Positions 58,698 through 64,000 of a DNA stretch of 64,000 nt are shown here, piece by piece. The translations under genes were made by a program, and so were the position numbers. The notes beneath the pieces are model-generated. The model was not told where the DNA came from. It worked only from the letters and a program-made list of their open reading frames with translations, and searched no databases. Every line of letters starts with the position of its first letter. Position 1 is the first letter of the stretch. The DNA comes from Calidihabitans tengchongensis (GTDB lineage: Bacteria; Sysuimicrobiota; Sysuimicrobiia; Sysuimicrobiales; Kaftiobacteriaceae), in assembly GCA_031459615.1 (NCBI GenBank), contig JAVKIE010000001.1, forward strand, positions 124,001 to 188,000, read 5' to 3'.

Positions 58698-59522
58698 GTG
58701 GAGTGGAGGGAGCGCATCCGGGCGGCCGCAGACTACATTCGCGCGCGCACGCGGGTGACCCCGCAGGTGGCCATCATCCTGGGGTCGGGGCTGGGGGCGC
58801 TGGCCGCCGACATCGACGCCGACGCCGTGCTGCCCTACGCCGACATCCCGGCCTTCCCGCGCTCGACGGTGGAAGGGCACGCCGGAAATCTGATCCTGGG
58901 GCACCTGGAGGGCAAGTCCGTGGTGGCCATGCAGGGGCGGGTGCACTACTACGAGGGCTATACCCTGGCCGAGGTGGTCTTCCCGGTGCGGGTCATGCGG
59001 GCCCTGGGCGCCGGGGTGCTGGTGGTGAGCAACGCCGCCGGGTGCCTCAACCGCCAGTGGTACCGGGGCGATCTGATGATCATCGCCGACCACATCAACT
59101 TCTTCGGCACCAACCCCCTGATCGGCCCCCACGATCCCTCTCTGGGGCCGCGGTTTGTGGACATGTCCGCGGCCTACGACCCCGAGTTCATCGCCCTGGC
59201 CGAGCGGGCGGCCCTGGCCGAAGGCATCCCCATCCGCAAGGGCGTGTACGTGGGCGTGCCGGGCCCCAGCTACGAGACGCCCGCCGAGCTGCGGATGCTG
59301 CGGGGGTGGGGGGCGGATGCCGTGGGGATGTCCACGGTCCCCGAGGTCATCGCGGCCCGGCATATGGGCATGCGGGTGCTGGGCATCACCGCCCTCACCG
59401 ACATGGCCACCGGCGAGCAGGTGCAGCCGGTCAGCCACGAAGAGGTCATTGCCGCCGCCCGGGAGATCGAGCCCAAGTTCGTGCGGCTGGTGCGGCGGAT
59501 CGTGCGGGAGATGCGGGTGTGA
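58698..59522 (+). CDS. punA: Purine nucleoside phosphorylase
   Basis: This enzyme phosphorolyses purine nucleosides. The 274-residue trimeric-type product shows VAIILGSGLGALA (phosphate site), VAMQGRVHYYEGY and VVSNAAGCLNRQWYRGDLM. GPSYETPAELRML and GADAVGMSTVPEVIAARHMGM are also diagnostic. GTG 58698 has GAGGGGG at a good distance and gives the family length; GTG 58662 is a longer alternative. It overlaps the next GTG by four bases. Confidence 0.95.
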   Translation: MEWRERIRAAADYIRARTRVTPQVAIILGSGLGALAADIDADAVLPYADIPAFPRSTVEGHAGNLILGHLEGKSVVAMQGRVHYYEGYTLAEVVFPVRVMRALGAGVLVVSNAAGCLNRQWYRGDLMIIADHINFFGTNPLIGPHDPSLGPRFVDMSAAYDPEFIALAERAALAEGIPIRKGVYVGVPGPSYETPAELRMLRGWGADAVGMSTVPEVIAARHMGMRVLGITALTDMATGEQVQPVSHEEVIAAAREIEPKFVRLVRRIVREMRV

Positions 59523-60223
59523 AAGACCGGGTCGCGCGGGAACACCCCTCCGGTGACCTGTACGCAGTCGTCACCGCGGACCTGGTCGTGTCCCGGGATC
59601 TTCCGGACCGCCGGGAGTGGCAGGGGCGCCTGCGGGACCTTGTGGACCGCCTCAACACCTGGCACCAGTCCGACCTGGCCGCGCCGTTCATGATTACTCT
59701 GGGCGACGAGCTCCAGGGCCTCATCCGGGATCCGCGGCGGTTCCCACCCGTGGTGGCGACCGTCCATTCGACGATCCGTCCCGACCGGATCACGGTGGGC
59801 GTGGGGATCGGCCCGATCGCCACCGCCCTGGCGGTCCGGGTGACGGAGATGGACGGCCCCGCGTTCGTCCGGGCGCGGGAGGCGGTGGAGTTCGGAAAGG
59901 AGGCAGGCCGCGAGGTCGTGGTGGTGTCGGGCACCCCCGCCGCCGACGTGGTCCTCAACGCCTTGTATGCGCTGCTGGGGGGCATTCAGAGGCGCTGGAC
60001 GGTCAAGCAGTGGGAGCGGGTGAGCCTCTACCGCCAGCACCGGTCCCTGGAGAAGGTCGCCCAGGCCGTGGGCGTCAGCAAGCAGGCCGTCAGTCTCGGT
60101 CTGAGGTACACTGTGTGGGATCGGGTCCTGGAGGTCGAGCAGCGGCTTCCGGAGATCGTGGCCTCCTTGCTGGGCCTGCCGGGTCCTGCACAGGCATCCG
60201 CCGGCCCGAAGGAGCGGGGATGA
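59519..60223 (+). CDS. SatD-like protein with C-terminal helix-turn-helix
   Basis: This 234-residue protein resembles the SatD family, known from acid-tolerance operons of streptococci and without a settled function. The N-terminal domain has YAVVTADLVVSRDL (D21), FMITLGDELQGLI (G62-D63-E64) and ITVGVGIGPIA. The C-terminal part (about residues 178-196) holds a helix-turn-helix, KVAQAVGVSKQAVSLGLR. SatD genes are often paired with DUF3307 membrane proteins, as here. The inverted-repeat array directly downstream may be its DNA target. It is translationally coupled to punA. Confidence 0.8.
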   Translation: MKDRVAREHPSGDLYAVVTADLVVSRDLPDRREWQGRLRDLVDRLNTWHQSDLAAPFMITLGDELQGLIRDPRRFPPVVATVHSTIRPDRITVGVGIGPIATALAVRVTEMDGPAFVRAREAVEFGKEAGREVVVVSGTPAADVVLNALYALLGGIQRRWTVKQWERVSLYRQHRSLEKVAQAVGVSKQAVSLGLRYTVWDRVLEVEQRLPEIVASLLGLPGPAQASAGPKERG

Positions 60224-60244
60224 CACGGCTACTGGCATCCACCG

Positions 60245-60339
60245 GTCAATATAAGCGTATTGACACGTTTGCCGGTCAATAGGCACCGTGTCAATATGTA
60301 CGTATTGACGTTGTGTGACGTCAATGCTTCCGTATTGAC
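60245..60339 (+). promoter_or_regulatory. Operator-like array: three GTCAATA-N6-TATTGAC palindromes plus a half site
   Basis: Three 20-base inverted repeats lie at 60245-60264, 60290-60309 and 60320-60339. Each has seven-base arms GTCAAT(A/G) and TATTGAC around a six-base spacer ending in CG. An extra GTCAATA half site is at 60275-60281. The starts fall on steps of 30, 15 and 30 bases. The array fills the gap between the SatD-like gene and the DUF3307 gene and is AT-rich against its surroundings. It looks like a multi-site operator, probably for a helix-turn-helix regulator such as the adjacent SatD-like protein. No clear promoter is seen inside. Confidence 0.8.
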
Positions 60340-60376
60340 CGGTCGGGCAGGGAAGCTGGCGGATGGGACGGATAGC

Positions 60377-61103
60377 GTGATCCTCACCAGACTGATCCTG
60401 GCCAGTCTTCTGGCGGATTTCGTCTTCCAGCCGCCACGCCTGGTGTCCTGGAAGTCACGTGCATCCGCCGGTCTGCTGGTCCACGGGGTGATCCACCTCG
60501 CCCTCACGGCAGCGGTGGACGTGGGATACTGGTCCGCCCGGTGCCTGGTCCTGGCGGCAACCCTGGCGATCGCGCACCCTGGCGGTGGATGCGGCGAAGA
60601 TCCGGATGGACCGCGGTCACTCTGAGGGGTACTGGCCGGTGGCCACGTTCCTGGGCGACCAGGCCCTGCACCTGGCGGTCATGGTCCTCTGCGCTGCCGC
60701 GTTCGGGTACGATGGCATCGGCTGGGCCTGGCCGGCTTTGGCGGCCAGCCTGGCGCCGGCGTCCGTCGTCGTCGCCATCGTATACGTGGCCACCCTGTTC
60801 GGGGGCGCCGTCCTCGTGCGGCTGGTGACGGACGTCTTCCGCCCTCCCGCCTCCGACGGCCGGAGGCTTCCCGCAGGCGCGGGGGCGTTCGTCGGTGTTG
60901 TCGAACGCCTGATGGTGACCACGCTGGTGGCGCCGAACCAGTATGGAGCCGCAGGTTTTGTCCTGGCCGCCAAGTCCATCGCCCGCTACCGCAGGATCGA
61001 GGAAGAGAAGGAGTTCGGCGACTACTTCCTGGTGGGGACCCTGACCAGCATGGCCCTGGCCATTTTGGCGGGGCTGGCGGTGCGGCGGGCCCTGGGGTGG
61101 TAA
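60377..61103 (+). pseudogene. DUF3307 membrane protein gene with a single-base frameshift
   Basis: The two halves of a DUF3307-type protein lie in different frames. The first (from GTG 60377) reads LILASLLADFVFQPPRLVSWKSR and ends after LAATLAIAH. The second continues LAVDAAKIRMDRGH, then FLGDQALHLAVMVL, to 61103. One extra C in the CACCCTGG run at about 60575-60581 explains the shift exactly. If it is removed, a protein of about 241 residues with five or six membrane segments results. This is either a disrupted gene or a sequencing error; the otherwise intact coding pattern makes a recent event or an error likely. Function of DUF3307 unknown. Confidence 0.85.
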
Positions 61104-61107
61104 GACG

Positions 61108-62418
61108 GTGGCGCGCGCCTACGAGCTCATCCAGAAAAAGCGCGACGGCGGGGAACTGACCCCCCAGGAGATCGCCGACCTCCTGTCGGGCTACCTGTCG
61201 GGGCAGATCCCCGACTACCAGATGAGCGCTTTCCTGATGGCCGTGTACTTCCGGGGGATGACCGCCCGGGAGACGGCCGAGTTCACCCTGGCCATGGTCC
61301 GCTCGGGCCGCACCGTGGACCTCAGCGCCATTCCCGGCGTGAAGGTGGACAAGCACAGCACGGGGGGCGTGGGCGACAAGACCTCCCTGGTCCTGATCCC
61401 CCTGGTGGCCGCGGCCGGCGCGCCCGTGGCCAAGCTGTCCGGGCGGGGGCTGGGCCACACCGGCGGCACCATCGACAAGCTGGAATCCATTCCGGGGTTC
61501 CGGACCGAGATGGACCTCCGGGAGTTCGTGGCCCAGGTCATCCGGATCGGCTGCGCCATCGTCGCCACCACCGCCGACCTGGTGCCCGCGGACAAGAAGC
61601 TGTACGCCCTCCGCGACGTCACCGCCACCGTGGACAGCATCCCGCTGATCGCCAGCAGCATCATGAGCAAGAAGATCGCCGGAGGCGCCGACGCCATCGT
61701 CCTGGACGTCAAGACCGGCAGCGGCGCTTTCATGAAGACCCTGGACGGCGCCCGGCAGCTGGCCCGCGTCATGGTGGACATCGGCGCCCAGGTCGGCCGC
61801 CGGACGGTGGCGGTGATCAGCGACATGGACCAGCCCCTGGGCCGGGCGGTGGGCAACGCCCTCGAGGTGGAGGAAGCCCTGCAGACGTTGCGGGGAGACG
61901 GGCCGTCCGACCTGCGGGACCTGTGCCTGACCCTGGGGGCCCACATGGTGGTCCTGGCCGGTCGGGCCTCCGCCCCCCCGCAGGCGCGGGAGATGCTGCA
62001 GCGGGCTCTGGACAGCGGGCAGGCGCTGGAGAGGTTTGCCCGGATGGTGTCCGCCCAGGGGGGCGACCCGCGGGTGGTCGACGACCCGTCCCTCCTGCCC
62101 CGGGCGCCGGTGGTCGTGCCTGTTCCCGCTCCTGCCGGCGGTGTGGTGGAGGCTGTGGACGCCCAGGCCATCGGGCTGGCGGCGATGGCCCTGGGGGCGG
62201 GCCGGGCCACCACCACCGATGTCATCGATCCCGCGGTGGGCATCGTCCTGGAGCGCAAGGTGGGACAGACGGTGGGGCGCGGTGACCCCCTGGCCAGGGT
62301 GCACGCCCGGGACCGCGCTCGCGCGGAGGAGGCCGTGGCGCGGGTGCAGCGCGCGTACCGGATCGGCCCGGCCGCGCCGCCCGCCCGCCCGCTGATCTGG
62401 GAGGTGGTGGGCGGGTGA
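61108..62418 (+). CDS. pdp: Pyrimidine-nucleoside (thymidine) phosphorylase
   Basis: This enzyme phosphorolyses uridine and thymidine. The 436-residue protein has the helical domain with QMSAFLMAVYFRGMTARETAEFT and VDKHSTGGVGDKTSLVLIPLVAAAG. The phosphorylase signature SGRGLGHTGGTIDKLESIPGF is present, as are YALRDVTATVDSIPLIASSIMSKK and the biotin-like C-terminal domain. With deoB and punA it forms a nucleoside salvage set. The stop overlaps the next GTG. Confidence 0.96.
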   Translation: MARAYELIQKKRDGGELTPQEIADLLSGYLSGQIPDYQMSAFLMAVYFRGMTARETAEFTLAMVRSGRTVDLSAIPGVKVDKHSTGGVGDKTSLVLIPLVAAAGAPVAKLSGRGLGHTGGTIDKLESIPGFRTEMDLREFVAQVIRIGCAIVATTADLVPADKKLYALRDVTATVDSIPLIASSIMSKKIAGGADAIVLDVKTGSGAFMKTLDGARQLARVMVDIGAQVGRRTVAVISDMDQPLGRAVGNALEVEEALQTLRGDGPSDLRDLCLTLGAHMVVLAGRASAPPQAREMLQRALDSGQALERFARMVSAQGGDPRVVDDPSLLPRAPVVVPVPAPAGGVVEAVDAQAIGLAAMALGAGRATTTDVIDPAVGIVLERKVGQTVGRGDPLARVHARDRARAEEAVARVQRAYRIGPAAPPARPLIWEVVGG

Positions 62419-62966
62419 TCGTGCGCATCCCCGACCCCTCCCTGGTGGTGCTGTGCGGGCCGGCCGCCAGCGGCAAGTCCACCTTTGCCCGCCGGCACTT
62501 TCTCCCCACGGCGGTGGTGTCCACGGACCGCTGTCGGGCCATGATCGCCGACGACGAGGCCAACATCCGCGTCTCCCGGGACGCGTTCGAGCTCTTCTTC
62601 CACATCATCGAGCTGCGCCTGCGCCACCGTCGCCTGGCGGTGGCCGACAGTACCGCCCTGCAGCCCGACGTGCGCCGGGCCCTGCGCCAGCTGGCCCGCC
62701 GCTACGAGGTGCCGGCGGTGGCCATCCTGTTCGACGTCCCGGAAGAGACGTGCGTGCGGTGGGATGCGTCCCGCCCTCGCCGGGTGGGACGCCCGGTGAT
62801 CCACCGGCAGTGGGAGCGATTCCAGCAGGCGCTGCGCAGCGTGCCTGGCGAGGGGTTCGACCAGGTGGTGGTCCTGGGCGAAGACGACGTCCGCAGCTGT
62901 CGGGTGGAGCTGGTCCCGTCCGCCGCGCGCGCCCGCGAGGCAGCGCCGGAACCCGCCGACGGCTAG
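62415..62966 (+). CDS. Stand-alone P-loop kinase related to the Pnkp 5' kinase domain
   Basis: This 183-residue AAA_33-type kinase has Walker A GPAASGKSTFARRHF, then VVSTDRCRAMIADDEAN, AVADSTALQPDVRRALRQLARRYEV and the lid region RVGRPVIHRQWERFQQAL. The pattern IPDPSLVVL and the (S/T)-D-x-C-R-A block resemble the N-terminal kinase domain of bacterial Pnkp RNA-repair enzymes. The phosphatase and ligase domains are absent here and no Hen1 gene is near. It might phosphorylate nucleic acid ends or a small molecule. GTG overlaps the pdp stop. Confidence 0.8.
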   Translation: MIVRIPDPSLVVLCGPAASGKSTFARRHFLPTAVVSTDRCRAMIADDEANIRVSRDAFELFFHIIELRLRHRRLAVADSTALQPDVRRALRQLARRYEVPAVAILFDVPEETCVRWDASRPRRVGRPVIHRQWERFQQALRSVPGEGFDQVVVLGEDDVRSCRVELVPSAARAREAAPEPADG

Positions 62967-63019
62967 GTGGCCGGTCCGTGCGGATCCGAGGGCGGGCGTC
63001 CGGGGAGAGGAGGGGGACG

Positions 63020-63880
63020 ATGGAGATCCGACGCGTCGGGGTGGTGGGATGCGGGGTGATGGGCGCCGGCATCGCGGAGGTGTGCGCCCGCGGCGGCTAC
63101 GAGGTGACGGTGGTGGAGGTCACCGACGACCTGCTGGCCCGGGGGCTGCGGCGGGTCGAGGAGTCGATGAGGCGGGCGGTGGAGCGCGGGAAGATCACCG
63201 CGGACGAGATGGCGGCCGCCCGGGAGCGCATCCGCGGCACCACCCGCCTGGAGGACCTGGCCGGCGCCGACCTGGTCATCGAGGCCGTGGTCGAGCGCAT
63301 GGACGCCAAGAAGGAGGTCTTCGCCCGGCTGGACACGGTGTGCCCGCCGTACACCCTGTTCGCCAGCAACACCTCGTCCCTGTCGATCACCGAGCTGGCG
63401 TCGGCCACCGCGCGGGCTGACCGGGTCCTGGGGCTGCACTTCTTCAACCCCGTGCCCGTGATGAAGCTGGTGGAACTGATCCGGGGCCTGCAGACCTCGC
63501 CCCAGACGGCGGCCATCGGCCGCCGGTTTGCCGAGTCCCTGGGCAAGACCGTCGTGGAGTGTCGGGACAGCCCGGGGTTCATCGTCAACTTCCTGCTGGT
63601 GCCCTACCTGCTGGACGCGGTGCGGGCCCTGGAGCGGGGGATTGCCTCCCGGGACGACATCGACACGGCGGTGGTGCTGGGGCTGGCCCACCCCATGGGC
63701 CCTCTGCGGCTGCTGGACCATGTGGGCCTGGATACCACCTACCACATCGCCGAGGCGATGTTTGCCGAGTTCAAGGATCCCCGCTATGCCGCTCCTCCGC
63801 TGCTCAAGCAGATGGTGGCGGCTGGCCGTCTGGGCCGAAAGTCCGGCAAAGGGTTTTACGACTACGAGGGGGGCGGCTGA
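63020..63880 (+). CDS. hbd: 3-hydroxyacyl-CoA (3-hydroxybutyryl-CoA) dehydrogenase
   Basis: This NAD(P)-dependent dehydrogenase of 286 residues acts on 3-hydroxyacyl-CoA in fatty acid or butyrate metabolism. It has the Rossmann motif VGVVGCGVMGAGIAEV, DLVIEAVVERMDAKKEVF and LFASNTSSLSITELA. The catalytic His is in GLHFFNPVPVMKLVEL, with PGFIVNFLLVPYLLDAVR and GLAHPMGPLRLLDHVGLD following. ATG 63020 has GAGGAGGGGG upstream. No other beta-oxidation gene is in view. Confidence 0.95.
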   Translation: MEIRRVGVVGCGVMGAGIAEVCARGGYEVTVVEVTDDLLARGLRRVEESMRRAVERGKITADEMAAARERIRGTTRLEDLAGADLVIEAVVERMDAKKEVFARLDTVCPPYTLFASNTSSLSITELASATARADRVLGLHFFNPVPVMKLVELIRGLQTSPQTAAIGRRFAESLGKTVVECRDSPGFIVNFLLVPYLLDAVRALERGIASRDDIDTAVVLGLAHPMGPLRLLDHVGLDTTYHIAEAMFAEFKDPRYAAPPLLKQMVAAGRLGRKSGKGFYDYEGGG

Positions 63881-63924
63881 CGGCCCATCGTCACCCCGGG
63901 GTGGTGCGGGCGTCCCCCACCGCC

Positions 63925-63999
63925 CTACGCCTGGGGCAGGGGACCGGCCGGCCCCAGGCGGTACAGGCGTCGGGTGAGGGGCGCCGCGGCGCGGGCGAA
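63925..63999 (-). CDS. Possible C-terminal end of a minus-strand gene
   Basis: On the minus strand, 24 codons run from the window edge to a TAG stop and read like a basic protein end (RAAAPLTRRLYRLG). It would be convergent with hbd. The same stretch contains CCTGGGGC/GCCCCAGG (63930-63958), so it could instead be a terminator. Too short to name. Confidence 0.3.
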   Translation of the reverse strand, partial: FARAAAPLTRRLYRLGPAGPLPQA

Positions 64000-64000
64000 C

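Overview
This window is a GC-rich bacterial chromosome segment (roughly 70% GC by eye). The likely source is a diderm member of the Terrabacteria. Its housekeeping gene order is Firmicutes-like: alaS-ruvX-DUF1292-mltG, then pepQ-efp-nusB-ispA-tlyA-nadK, then nudix-xerD-deoB-punA-pdp. It also carries an outer-membrane secretin (PilQ) and a PilMNOP alignment complex, so an outer membrane is expected. Sysuimicrobiota (CSP1-3), Armatimonadota or diderm Firmicutes lineages would fit; this is inference from synteny and cannot be settled here.

Layout. 1-5.5 kb: translation, Holliday-junction and peptidoglycan housekeeping genes. 5.6-15.2 kb: a block that opens with a strong promoter and a cyclic di-GMP-I (GEMM-I) riboswitch. 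It continues with a group 3 sigma factor, a MerR-type regulator, two roadblock/LC7 proteins, two PilB-type ATPases with N-terminal MshEN (c-di-GMP binding) domains, PilT and PilC. 15.6-17.6 kb: a secreted protein of unknown function on the minus strand, then two type IV pilins. 17.6-30.2 kb: a glycan cluster with two O-antigen-ligase-like proteins, a flippase fused to a methyltransferase, an FkbM methyltransferase, three glycosyltransferases and a WbaP-type initiating transferase; the middle of it has visibly lower GC. 30.3-34.7 kb: a MoxR-DUF58-transglutaminase module. 34.7-44.9 kb: prepilin peptidase, minor pilins, PilMNOPQ, a TPR protein and one more pseudopilin with no standard start codon. 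44.9-47.7 kb: accessory DNA with a REP-associated transposase flanked by identical palindromes and a compositionally mixed beta-propeller surface protein. 47.9-63.9 kb: housekeeping genes, interrupted by a SatD-like/DUF3307 pair separated by a striking array of inverted repeats, and ending with a stand-alone Pnkp-like kinase and a 3-hydroxyacyl-CoA dehydrogenase.

How the parts work together. The type IV pilus system is close to complete: extension and retraction motors, platform, pilins, peptidase, alignment complex and secretin. Cyclic di-GMP appears to act on it at two levels: RNA control of the sigma factor at the head of the motor operon, and direct binding by the motor ATPases. The glycan cluster inside the pilus locus could decorate pilins or make a surface polysaccharide. 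Three families of short intergenic repeats punctuate the window, and several sit directly at gene starts or ends, where they supply ribosome-binding sequence or encode protein termini.
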